Positions 44,842-54,941 of a stretch of 64,000 nucleotides of DNA are shown piece after piece. Both the position numbers and the translations under genes were made by a program. The stretch spans positions 1-64,000 of the forward strand of contig FWCC01000078.1 of assembly GCA_900169235.1 (NCBI GenBank), given 5' to 3'. The notes under the pieces were generated by a model. The model saw only the letters and a list, made by a program, of their open reading frames with translations, was not told the DNA's origin and ran no database searches. This DNA is from Zarea fungicola (Eukaryota; Ascomycota; Sordariomycetes; Hypocreales; Cordycipitaceae). The number at the start of each line of letters is the position of its first letter. Positions within the stretch are counted from its first letter, which is position 1.

Positions 44842-46482
44842 CTAGGCCATGTCGTCTTCAGCGTCTTGCCAGCCCCAGTCTACTCGATGGCCATCGTCGG
44901 AATCATCTGAGTCGCTGTCCACGTCTTCCTGACCAGGCTCGACAAATCTGTCCGTGGCGGCCCCGGCCAGGCACCAAAGACGTCCGGCGGCCCAGCGCAG
45001 TTGAAGCATGCGCATCATGTTTTCCGCATCTCCCCTGGTCGCGAACTTGATGCGACAGACCTTTCCATCCTCCAATCGCCGCACATCATTCGGGGCCTGT
45101 CTCTGCGGCGTGTATACCATCTCAAAGATGTTGTGTCTTTTGGCGGCAAATGACTCCGATTCGGAAACCATGTCCTGGCAATTCGCTGGCGTGAGTTCAG
45201 GGGCAATGTCACTTGGTTCCAGTCCGTTCTTCAGGAGCCAATGGAACGTAAAGGTGGCATAGTGGCCACCGTCGACTGAATCAATGTAACGTGGTTGGAA
45301 CCCGACGATGCCATTGGTGTCCCACATGCGGTGCACATATGGGGTCAGGGTCAAGACATTCCAGGGTCGGTCCGAGCGGCCAAGTCCGTTCACAAGTTTT
45401 TTGACCGATTCTTTAAACGACGGCCCCAGCAGACGCTCTGCAATGTGAAAGACAACAGGCAGGTGGCGCAGGCTGTTCGGGCTGTCGTTGATGGAGAAGG
45501 GCACAATGTGCGCTCGGTCAACAGGCCCGCCCTTGTATGTCACGACGCAGGCTTCAAGGTCACGCAGATCAATTTGCTATGTTATGGTTAGCATAATCAT
45601 AATAGTTTAATTGAATTGTCAACTTACCTTTTTTAACTTGCGTCGAGGATGTTTACCGGTTGGGGTCGCAGAAGACGGAACAGGGTCAAGTACCAGCTCC
45701 GGAAATCCTCTGGGGTGGGCACTCTCTCCCTCTTCCACGCTGCCGGTCTGCCTCATCTCCTGAGCTGCAAGCGCTGTAGCTGCTGACCGGGTCATGCGAC
45801 CCTTTCCCTTGTCCAATGGCTCGACAGGGACGGCGGGTTTCACGTCCTTCTTGCTCGATGTGCTAGCGCCAGCTTCGTCACTGCTGGAGGGCGGTTTGAA
45901 CAGGTCGGCGATGGCTCCCGCGCCCTTGGCAGCCTTCTTTCTCAGACTTCCAGCAGCCTCGGTGAGGGAAAATCTTCTCTTGCGAGTTCCTCGGGAGGCT
46001 CCATCATCATGGGCGACATCGGACTGACCTGCTGCAGATCCTGATGGGGCTACTGCCGAAGGCTGGTTGTCCGCCGCTGCGGCAGGGGTTGCCGCCGGGC
46101 CTGCTGCGGGCTCATCGCTTCCGGGTACACGCCCCGGCACAACTAATGACGACGTTGGTGTTAGCATCGAAAGCATGGTAGAGGCAAAGAGTAAGTACGT
46201 ACGAAGACTAGCGAAGAGCTCGGCTCCATTGCCATAGTAGCGAGCTGCTCTTGGATCCTCAAGGCATCTTGCGAGATCCTCTCCAGAAAACATATAAAAC
46301 AAGGCCGCATGCCAGTTTGTAAACTCCCAGCCCTCCCGATCGTAGAGTTGTTGGACCAGTTTAACGGCATCGGTCTTTCTATGCAAGTCTTGCCAATGAG
46401 GAATGGCATCGTCTTGAACATACGCGGCACTCGAGAATAGGCTGTCAGGCTGCTCAGATGAGGTCGCTTGTTCTTCGGCCAT
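44842..46482 (-). CDS. HNH-nuclease-domain protein A
   Basis: Three exons, 46203..46482, 45628..46142 and 44842..45576, with introns of 60 bp (GTACGT) and 51 bp (GTAAGT), giving 509 residues. Residues 1-95 form a compact N-terminal domain shared with gene B (FTNWHAALFYMFSGEDLA; ARYYGNGAELF). A disordered Ser/Pro/Lys linker with a basic KRRFSLTEA patch and KGKGRMTRSA follows. The HNH_2-type domain starts at 275 (CVVTYKGG): His288 in AHIVPF, Asn338 in NVLTLTPYVH and His347 supply the H-N-H residues. The tail is Asp/Ser-rich. Fungal proteins with this domain are numerous and mostly uncharacterised; DNA cleavage is expected from the fold only. Start at 46482 avoids a non-ATG extension. Confidence 0.85.
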
Positions 46483-47881
46483 GGTGTCTGCAGTACAATG
46501 GGAGGTTGACAAGGAAAAGGGGAGTAGAGAGATTTTTAATGACGGGGAGTCGAGTTATAAGCAAGGTGGCAAAGGTGTCGCTGAATCTTTGTCGTGGTTT
46601 GCTCGCAGTTGTTGGTCGAGGTTGGTTTTTGTTTTCATTTAGTTTGCTTTTTTTTTTTTTTTTTTCTTTAGGCAGTAATTTTGTGCGACAGGGTCCACTA
46701 TTTTCTTCCTCGCTCCAGCTTCAGTGCCTTGCCCTGATTGCAGCCAAACTATCGATCAACGCCTTGGCTTTTAAATTCATTTTGCCTGTATGTGTCTGTC
46801 TTGTGCCACACACATACTAGGTGTTGTGCCTGGCTTTTAAGTTTTGACTTGGTTTTCCGTGGCCCACATTGTGGATTTTAGTGTCGTGGCGGCGGGGGGA
46901 GGCGTCGGCGAGACAGACAGGGCTTGAGCAAATTGTCTGGTATCAAATTTCTAATAGAATCTAAAGGCAGCAGGCAAATAAGAAAAAATGAAGACAATCT
47001 TACTGGCTTAGAAGTACAATCAATTATATGAATGAAAGAAATAGCTAAAATAAATATGTAGTGGAATATAATGGAGGAAGCCCATTTCGAGATTGCCGCT
47101 GAGTGTCTTCGCCGTGTCCGACTAGTTGACTTTCCGGCCCAACTGAAGACATTGTCAACTTGTAGGGCTGACGGAATGTTTACAAGTATGTGCTTGTCTG
47201 TTCATGACTAACTTTTATCTATTGCCTTATTTAAACGGAACTGTAGCACACTGTTCTACCCAACTCGATATAGCACAACATCTCAACGTTGTGCTGCAAA
47301 GATCCCGCTACGGAAAACTGAAACTTTGGTCAACGTCTACCACCACAGAACGGGAAATAGAAGTAGGCGCTGGGCGACCAAACTTGCGTATTTGAGTCAC
47401 TACATTCAAAAGATGAGTTGCCTCAATTGCCTTGTCAAAGTAGCTCGACGAACAGTATCGGTTTTTTTCTTTCTATTTCTATTTTATTTTCACTTGCTTC
47501 TCTTGGCTATCTCTTCTCTTTTGTTCGAGCCAAATTTCTTCCAAGTCTCATAGCATAATCATGGTCGCGGCCGCAGTCGTGAAAATCATTTGGTGCGATG
47601 GTGAATTGGATTGAACTTGGACACAACCTTATGGAGCGGGCTGGCGCTCATACGATGCATCACGCTACGCCGCCTGCCCCTGCCGCTGTGCCGCTCCCGA
47701 GCTAACCGGTGGTTGCACTCGCCGTCCACATCAAGCCATCAAACTTGTGTCTCCCTGTGTGGGCTGTTGGCGAGCATGCCGGGGTTTCGAAGCATGTCCA
47801 GTGCGCGCGTATTGTCCACTCGTTGTGGTCGAGTGGGTTATTGCGTACTTGACTCTTTTCTGCTACCTCGCGACGGCCGTT
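46483..47881. other. Intergenic, part of an HNH-locus duplication
   Basis: No gene. The stretch at about 46845-46930 (TTTCCGTGGCCCACATTGTG ... GGAGGCGTCGGCGAGACAG) resembles the region upstream of HNH gene B at about 49918-49990, so the duplication that made A and B included the promoter. T-run at about 46650-46667. Confidence 0.5.
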
Positions 47882-49637
47882 CTAGGTCACGTCATAGTCG
47901 TCGTCGTCGTCGCCGTCGCGCCTAGGCCAACTCGAGGCACGCCGGCGGCCAGTCTCATAGCGCCTATCGCAGCCATGGCAGTCGTAACCGTCGGAGTCGC
48001 TGTCCTCATCATCCGCGGGCCGAAGAGATGCGTGTCCGGCGGCTCCGGACAGGCACAAAAGACGTGACGCCGCCCAGCGAAGCTGCAGCATCGTCATCAT
48101 ACACTCTGCGGACGCTCTGCGGACGCTCTGCGATGAAACCTGACCCGGCAAACGTGCCCATCCTCCAGTCGTTGCAAATCGTTGAGAGGCTGTCTGCCCG
48201 GGGTGTAAACCACTTCAAAGATGCGCTTCCTTTGGGTGTCAAACTTTTCCGACTCAGAAGTCATACTCCGGCGGCTATCCGCTGAGCATTTCTGCGGGGA
48301 GAGGTCGTTGGGATCCATGTCGTTTTGCGGCAGCCAGTGAAACGTAAATGTGGCAAAAAAGACGACTCTGCCAGACGTTTGTAGCTCAGTCTCAATATAG
48401 CGAGGCTTAAAGCCAACAAGACCATGACGATCCCACAGTTGCTGTAAATACGGAGTGAGAGTAATGACGTTGTAAGCGCAGTCCGAGCCGCCGAGAGTGC
48501 CTATGCGACCTTGAGCACCCAGTCTAAACGACATCCCGAGAAGACGTTCTGCAACGGCAAGGATAGGGCGTAGGTACGGTAGGGCGGCTACAGTTGAGTT
48601 GATTGAAAATGGCACAATATAGGCCCGCACATAGGGCCTTGCCTTGCGTGTCACCACGCACCGCTCACGGTCACGGCCATCAATTTCCTGCATCTTCCAT
48701 CAGCATCAGGAAAGGAAAAAAGCAGCTGTGGGCCAAACCGTTGGGGGCTTACCTCTCCTAATTGGTTTCGCTTATATATGCGACTCGAATTCTCGTCCAC
48801 ATCCCAAGGGCTCAGAATGGCTGCCCATAGCCCGCGAGAGCACTGCTGGCGCACACTACCTCCAGTTTGCGGTTTGTCGGTCTCGCTTGTGTCTTGAGAC
48901 ACACGCGCTGCGGCAGCTGTTGCTGAGCGGGTCATACGACCCTTTCCTTTGCCCACCGGCGCGGCAGCAATGGAGTTGTCCGTTTTCGTGCTGGGCGACG
49001 TACCAGGGTCGGCACTGTTGGGACAAGGTTTGCTCGAGTCTTGGTTGGTTTTGGCGCGCCTTATCAGCTTGGAATGCTTATTCATCAAAATTGCAGTAGC
49101 CGAGCCAGCAGAGGGACGCCTCTTGCGACTGCCACGGGTGGGCTGATTGTCTTCTCGAGACTTGGAAGGGCCTTGTGAGACGACTAACGGGATGGACGCA
49201 CTTTGTAGCTCCAAATCCAATTCGACTGCAGGGGGGGGCGGGGTTATCAAGTAGGTGTTGTACTTGGGAGGGACACGACCTGTGGTGACTAGCGAAGGCG
49301 TTGGTGAAATTAATACCATTCAAATGAGGTGCGAGGTGCAGGTAAAGATCAAATACGTACGAAGAGTACCAAAGAGCTCGGCGACACTACCATAATACCT
49401 TGCTGCGTCAGGAAATCTAAGGCACTGTGCAATATCTTCTTCTGAAAACATGTAGAATAAAGCCAGATACCAGTTTGTACATGGCCATCCTTTCCTGTAG
49501 AAAAGATCTCTGACCTTTTGAGCAGCAGGACTCTTGGCGTGTAGAGACCTGTAGTCAGGAAAGGCAGGCTCCTCGACATAGGCGGCCTTTGAGTACGGGA
49601 GGTCATCCTCCGCGGCGCCGCTCTGTGCTCCAGACAT
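47882..49637 (-). pseudogene. HNH-nuclease-domain protein B (decayed paralog)
   Basis: Same structure as gene A: exons 49361..49637, 48753..49279 and 48687 downward, with introns at the same two places and the same GTACGT donor first. The N-terminal domain (YLALFYMFSEEDIAQCL) and the KGKGRMTRSA linker are conserved. The HNH region reads CVVTRKARPYVRAYIVPF and VITLTPYLQQLW: the first catalytic His is Tyr and the last is Gln, leaving only the Asn, so it should be inactive. An 11-bp tandem duplication at 48104-48125 then shifts the frame; after it, the original frame resumes as MMTMLQLRWAASRLLCLSG, matching A, and runs to the TAG at 47882. Confidence 0.8.
48104..48132. repeat. 11-bp tandem duplication causing a frameshift
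   Basis: The unit CTCTGCGGACG occurs at 48104-48114 and 48115-48125, followed by a partial third unit (CTCTGCG). An 11-bp gain is not a multiple of three and breaks the HNH B frame exactly where homology to HNH A jumps frame. Confidence 0.85.
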
Positions 49638-51669
49638 GTCTTGACAGTATAGTTGAATTTGAAAAGGGTGTTTAAAAATGTGAAAATGGCAAGAAGTAGG
49701 CAGGTTAGAGTGATGAAAGCGTCTTTGTGGGTGTTTGTCTGGGTATTTATGCGGATTTTGCAAACGAGACTGCGCACCGAGGCCCACCAGGAGACTTTTT
49801 GGCTATTCACGCTGCCTGCACGGCAAACAAGCAATTAAATCCTCGGTCTGTAGTCAATTCTGTCTAGATATGTCGGTATCCTGTCGCATTTGTGTGAATG
49901 CATCTTAAAGTTTCGGTTTGGCTTCCGGTGGCGCACATCGTGGTTTTTCGTTCGTCGGAGGCGTCGGACAAGGCTGGCGACAGTGTACTTGTCCAGGGGT
50001 CAGGTTGGCTGTGCTCCGCAGAGATACGAGTCTGGTTTTTCTGTTTGTAAATTCTGCACCTGACTTGGTTTCATTTCGCAGTAATTCTCTAGTAATACAA
50101 TATCCCCATTTTATTCTCCGATTGCTTGCTGTTTGGCCAGTCACATATCAGTTCCCAAGATAATCCAAGTGCCGCGCGGCAATGCTGGTGTCCGTTATCG
50201 GAGGTAGCAGCATTTGACACGGCGGGCATTCTCGATGAGACGCCCTCTAATTTTTCAATGACACTTGCTACTGCCTAATCTCCAACGCCATGTCTGATCA
50301 GTCTGGCCAATGGTTTGAAAGCTGATGTACTTGGGGAGAGTCTGAGGCCGGAGCGACTCATCAAGATTCAGCACATCGCTACGACAACACAGGGAGAGTG
50401 AGTGGTATTTTATTTATTGCATCGTTCACAAATTTCAGAAGCATCTATCCAACTCGGTAGTGTTTGTTATTGCATTTGGCTGGCGTTTGGTGGTGACCAC
50501 GGTGTAGCTAAGCTGATCACATAATGGGCATGTTACGAGGAAGCACGACAAGCCAAGACCATGAAGAGCGAACAGAAGTTCAGGTACGTGGCAGCGGAGA
50601 TCCCAGTCGAATTTACTCTTGGAACAGCACTAGAGGATTGTCAGATTGAAGCTGCAAACCCTTTGGATACACGTACAAGTACGTTGTTTCACTATCCCAT
50701 GCGTCAGGGCGGTTGCCCGAAGAGTGGCAGGATGCCATGAACAAAGGCTGGGTGCCGAAACAAAGGCTGGATGCCAGGAACAGGGGCTGGTTGCCCGTAA
50801 CAAGTGGGCGGCTGCCCGAAGCAGTGCTCAGGTTTCCCTGGCGGATGGAGAAGAGAGAAAGGAAAATGAATTGATGCTTTGCGCGCTTTGCATTTATATG
50901 TGCTGCCAGTGCCTGAGGCACTTAGATAGGGCACAGGTATCTCGCTAGGGCCGATGTGACCCACTATCTCATATGCACCAAGATGATTGGCCAAAAGAGC
51001 GCACCGTTACTAATTTTGTGCCAAACTGACCCACGATCCCCCCGCCGGTACATGGTGTCTTAACGGCGACTGACGACGTCCTCGGATCTGGTCTGCAACG
51101 TTCTGCAGAACTTTGAAGAAACGCCGATTGTGGGCGTACAAAAGCTCAATCTAATAGTACAAAGCCGTTTAATCATAGTAATAAATTTGAAATGCAAGGA
51201 AAGTGTCCAGCTGCCAGTGATTGTCGTGGTTGTCAGGGGTTGCCGACGTCCCCGGTCCAGACGCAACCATTGAGTTGCTAGGTTGTTACCGGGGACAAAC
51301 ATCGGTACCACGCTGTCGAGCGGCAGGCAGATAAATCTGGTACATTTCAAGATTCGTCAAGAACATCATATCATTACATTTCTCCTGTACACATTAGCCA
51401 AGCATGAGGGAAACAGTGGCCGAATGAATCGGCAATGGATGCGGTCCCATTGTCGACTTGCAGTGGGGTGGCGGAAGGATTAACAAGGCACTGTCTTATG
51501 TGTCGGACTGTTGACAGGCGGCCTTGGTCCTACATTGCATGCACATTCACAAATTTAATGTCTCGTATTTATTGCTCATGATTTGAATTTATTGTCCCAT
51601 TTAGCCTGAACTGCGGTTCACTCTTCTTCTTGCTTCAAGCTATAGCAACATTCGAAATCCTACCCGTCT
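49638..51669. other. Intergenic region with degenerate tandem repeats
   Basis: About 2 kb with no gene. At about 50710-50845 there are roughly five imperfect 23-26 bp units of the GGCTGGNTGCC(C/A)GNAACA type. A 36-bp element shared with 54627 lies at 50912-50947. Confidence 0.5.
50912..50947. promoter_or_regulatory. Shared 36-bp intergenic element, copy 1
   Basis: Matches 54627-54662 at 32 of 36 positions (core AGATAGGGCA then AGGTA and CTCGCTA). In both places a GATTGG(C/T)C occurs about 45-55 bp further on. Could be a promoter element or a repeat remnant. Confidence 0.5.
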
Positions 51670-52302
51670 CTAATCCCTTCGCACCGGTCGGCGCCTGCGA
51701 GTGGGAAATGCCTCCTCAGTCTCGGGACCCCGCTGGAACCCTCTGTTCTCGCCGTGCAGCCTGTCGTATAGAGGGGCTGGATCTTGGTGGCGCGGTGGCC
51801 AGAGTTCCTTGGGGACAACATTTGGAACAATGTCGACAACGTTGTCATCATCGTCGACAAATCTAACGGCCGCGCCCCGCTCCGTGCTCCATTTCTCCTT
51901 CTTCACCATGTCTTTTGTAATAGCGCGGCCAGCCACCTACCAGGCCGTAAACTCATCGTAGCCACCCCAGCCGACGCAGACATCGCGGGGTCGGGTGTAC
52001 ACCGGGATATGGCCCATCGAGGTCCCCACGCGAGGGTCGGTAATGTGGGCTCGCTCTGCTCCTGGTATACCTGTGATTGTCTTCTTCATGATGTCGGGGT
52101 CTTTGCCATCATCACGGAAGAGCTGGCCGGGTTTCCAATCCGTCTTGGTCGCATGCTTGAGGAGCTTGTAGCCAGGGGCAAGATACTTCTCCGCCTCTCT
52201 GAGTGGCTCGTCAATCGTGTCAATATCGCAAGGTCGCTCAGTGTGGGGTCGAGTGTCTCTGTAACCCGTGGGTGTCTCCTCGTACGCGGGAAGGGAAGGC
52301 TC
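51670..52302 (-). pseudogene. Second half of orphan module, copy 1 (interrupted by TAG)
   Basis: Continues in frame after the TAG at 52303-52305 and aligns with the other copies: GYRDTRPHTERPCDID, then DIMKKTITGIPG, ITDPRVGTSMGHIPVY, VCVGWGGYDEFTAW, a TAG at 51937-51939 where copies 2 and 3 have Gln (CAG to TAG), VAGRAITKDMVKKEKW, RFVDDDDNVVDIVPNVVP, ending in a basic tail. Apart from the two TAGs the frame is open over 211 codons. Confidence 0.7.
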
Positions 52303-52746
52303 CTAGACTTTCCACCCCTCCGTCTCCAGCACAGCAGCGTCTTCCAGCGTAACACATGCAATCGCCCACGGCTCGTCCTTGCGCGGTACAGTTTTGGTTC
52401 GCATCAATACCGTCCACTGGCGTGGAACTTGTTTGAATGGCTTCTCTGGGTCAATCTTGCGACGTATGTAGATGAATTCGCGGTTGACCTGGGCCTTGGT
52501 CTCTGCAGTTTTGCCAGGTCTTGTAGTCGAAATTCCGTGACCCCGCATGCGTCCATCTTTCAGAGGCAAATGAGAAGGTACACCAATCGAGGAGTAGTAA
52601 GCGTGAATATCCGGCAAGGCGGCCAAGTATCGATTGAGACTGTCAGACCCGGAGTCTCCCTCTTTATGCTCCCACTCCTTGCAAAGGTCATCTGAGAGGT
52701 CGAGGGACTCGGTGGCCTCGATGAGGTTGGCGATGGGCGTTGACAT
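52303..52746 (-). CDS. Orphan module, copy 1, N-terminal part
   Basis: 147 residues from ATG 52746. After an acidic N-terminal segment (TESLDLSDDLCKEWEHKEGD) comes the shared module: FIYIRRKIDPEKPFKQVPRQW, EPWAIACVTLEDAAVLETEGW and V, then TAG. The helicase C-terminus (57534-57692) and the ORF at the right edge (63700-64000) carry the same RK(I/L)DP...W, (D/E)xWA(F/I)A and LEAEGW elements. I do not recognise this domain from any named family. No signal peptide or membrane segment, so probably cytosolic or nuclear. Confidence 0.7.
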   Translation of the reverse strand: MSTPIANLIEATESLDLSDDLCKEWEHKEGDSGSDSLNRYLAALPDIHAYYSSIGVPSHLPLKDGRMRGHGISTTRPGKTAETKAQVNREFIYIRRKIDPEKPFKQVPRQWTVLMRTKTVPRKDEPWAIACVTLEDAAVLETEGWKV

Positions 52747-54002
52747 TCTGTTTGATGTTAGGGCGTGATTATAGACATGAAGCGAGACTTTTAATTGTTG
52801 ATAACAACCCTTTTTTGGCTTAGAAAAGAACGTTGCGGAATATTTGTGCGATGCTCTGTGTGCAAAAAAAAAAAAAAAAGGGAATCTGTTGGCGTTCTGA
52901 CGGCACACACTTCCAAGCCCTAAATAGCGGGGTCAACGTAAAACACCAGATTCAAGTTGAGAGCGAGTGCAGGGTCACCAAACAGCCCGGCCGTGTGCGA
53001 CCAGCTCTTGAATTTATCAAGCAATCTTGCGTAATCGTGAATTCAATTACCGTTCTTGGTGTCACAGATAAGCTAGACACTAGTTGACAGTAGCGTAAGC
53101 CTGTTTCCCAAGTAGGCAGTTACTAGTAAGACAATCTGTACTTCCCATCTCCACCCAACTTGGCTTGCGGAGAAGGTACCCTTGTCGTGCCAGACGGAGA
53201 CAACACTGATGACGATACGCTGGCAGGGAGGGTTGGTATGCAACCTGATACCCCCTCCTTAATTTTCTGGTATTTGATTAATTTCTTTTTTTTTTTTTTT
53301 TTCCTTTTACCCATTGTTGTGTTCTGCTTCTGTTCAGCCTCACAAATACGGCCAGCCAGTGCGTTGACGAGGCTTTGTGCAAGTGACAACCCCAGCATCA
53401 AAGACAAACGAACATCATGGGCACAAAAAGAAACTGCAGCCGTTTTGTGCGAAATTAACTTTCGAGGCAAGATGAGGAAATAAAGATCCTTTAGGCGTTT
53501 TTCTAAATTTCTAATCCCTAATACGGTTCCGATGTGATGCAGGTGCGTGCGTGTAGGGTAGCTTGTCCTCCGCCTCGGCCACTCCGCGCCCTGAAGCTTG
53601 CTACAAGGACAAAAGAGGTGCTTTTTGGTGCACTCTGGTAAGATGAAGAGTAAAAGCCCAGGAATGTAGCGTTGAGCTATTAACGAAGCATGAATAGCTA
53701 AAGGTTTCTTTTTTTTTTTTTAAAAAAAAAAAGAAATTACATAGCGTCACCTGTCTTCATTGATGCGGACATGACACAATTTATCTCAGCACGGCGCAGT
53801 AAGAAATCGTTGCTTGTATTCATCGGCTCCTTACCCACCAGTACCGTTTTTTTAATGAGAAAAAACCACGCCTAATAGTGAAACACACAAACTCTCCCTC
53901 AACCGCTCTGAAGAATGAGGCGATTACCATAACATTGACAAGTACTCCATAGCAGAAAACAAGACGGGGTTGCCCCCAATCAACGCCCCCTTACCATACA
54001 GT
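52747..54002. other. Intergenic region with homopolymer runs
   Basis: No credible gene. Contains an A-run (about 52864-52878), a T-run (about 53286-53301), and an inverted T10-12/A11 pair at about 53708-53732 that would form a hairpin. Confidence 0.5.
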
Positions 54003-54350
54003 TTAATCTTCTTTGCTCTCACTGCTATACGGCCAGCATTTCCCCCCGTCGACCTCGATCAGACGGCCACCAAAGGTAAAGCCGGCAAGCTCATCTGTGG
54101 CTCGCAGTTGATCCGACGCATGGTCGAATCCAATCTTGACCCTGCCCCGGTGCAGGTGGCCAGGTTTGTTGGACTCCTTCCAGAAGAAGTAAAAGGAGTG
54201 TGGCGGGCTGATGCGATCGCGGCAGGCCTGCTCAAAGTCGGCGCGCGGTGTTTGGTAGTCGATGTTGCTGAGCGTCACCAGGAGACTATGAAACCGGGAG
54301 TAGGCGAGGGAGTGCTTGAAAGCTGGGTCCTGGGAAGAGTTGTTTGCCAT
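54003..54350 (-). CDS. RRM-like small protein, copy 1
   Basis: Single exon, 115 residues. After a short N-terminal helix (KHSLAYSRFHSLLVTL) come an FEQACRDRIS helix, a FYFFWKES strand, and HRGRVKIGFDHASDQLRATDELAGFTFGGRLIEV. The last stretch has the shape of the second half of an RNA-recognition motif (RNP1-like strand, helix, GFTFGGR-x-I-x-V). The plus-strand gene at 61144 has the same pattern throughout, so they are paralogs. RNA or DNA binding is inferred from the fold likeness only. Divergent to the helicase gene, with which it shares a 590-bp intergenic region. Confidence 0.65.
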   Translation of the reverse strand: MANNSSQDPAFKHSLAYSRFHSLLVTLSNIDYQTPRADFEQACRDRISPPHSFYFFWKESNKPGHLHRGRVKIGFDHASDQLRATDELAGFTFGGRLIEVDGGKCWPYSSESKED

Positions 54351-54941
54351 TTTTCTAGAAGGAGATTAGTTTTGCAGTTAGTTCTCACAGCTAATTGATC
54401 AGCTTACATAGTAGTAGTAGTATTAGCAGTATTAGCAGTACTGGTGGTGGTGGCAGTTCTCGCGATGTTAGCAATAGTAGTAGAACGTAGAGTAGTAAAC
54501 AGTTATGGCTGACGAAGACGACATTCATGCCGACAATGAGAAGGAAATAGAAACAAAACAAGATAGAAATTCTTTTAGCTCTACTTTTACAGAATTTGGG
54601 TGGGCAGAGTGAGAAGTTTCTGAGGGCCTGAAGCACTCAGATAGGGCAGAGGTACCTCGCTAACGAGCCAACACGCACATGAAATTCCACGCATGTGATT
54701 GGTCATCTCTGCGCACGGCTTCTACAGTTTTGATTTTATCCAGCAGCTGCCCCGCAGATTGATCCAAGCCATCAAGACAGGTACTTGGTGTCTATCACAT
54801 ACAACACTCGTCCACGCGCACTTGCCTAGCTCTCAATGCAACAATCTTGTCCAGAAATATGAATCTTCTCTTTCAATTATTTAATTGAGGACCGCACAAC
54901 TTCGCTCAGCTTTCCTGTTTTATTCTTGCACTCTATTAACA
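54351..54941. other. Divergent promoter region with trinucleotide repeats
   Basis: Between RRM-like copy 1 (minus) and the helicase (plus). Holds TAGTAG/TAGCAG/GGTGGT trinucleotide repeats at about 54408-54485 and the shared 36-bp element at 54627-54662. Confidence 0.5.
54627..54662. promoter_or_regulatory. Shared 36-bp intergenic element, copy 2
   Basis: 32/36 identical to 50912-50947. It lies about 280 bp upstream of both divergent start codons, a reasonable position for a shared control element. Confidence 0.5.

Noticed and set aside
53160..53483. 107-codon ORF with a poly-Phe segment
   Set aside because: The hydrophobic segment is simply a translated T-run; no other support.
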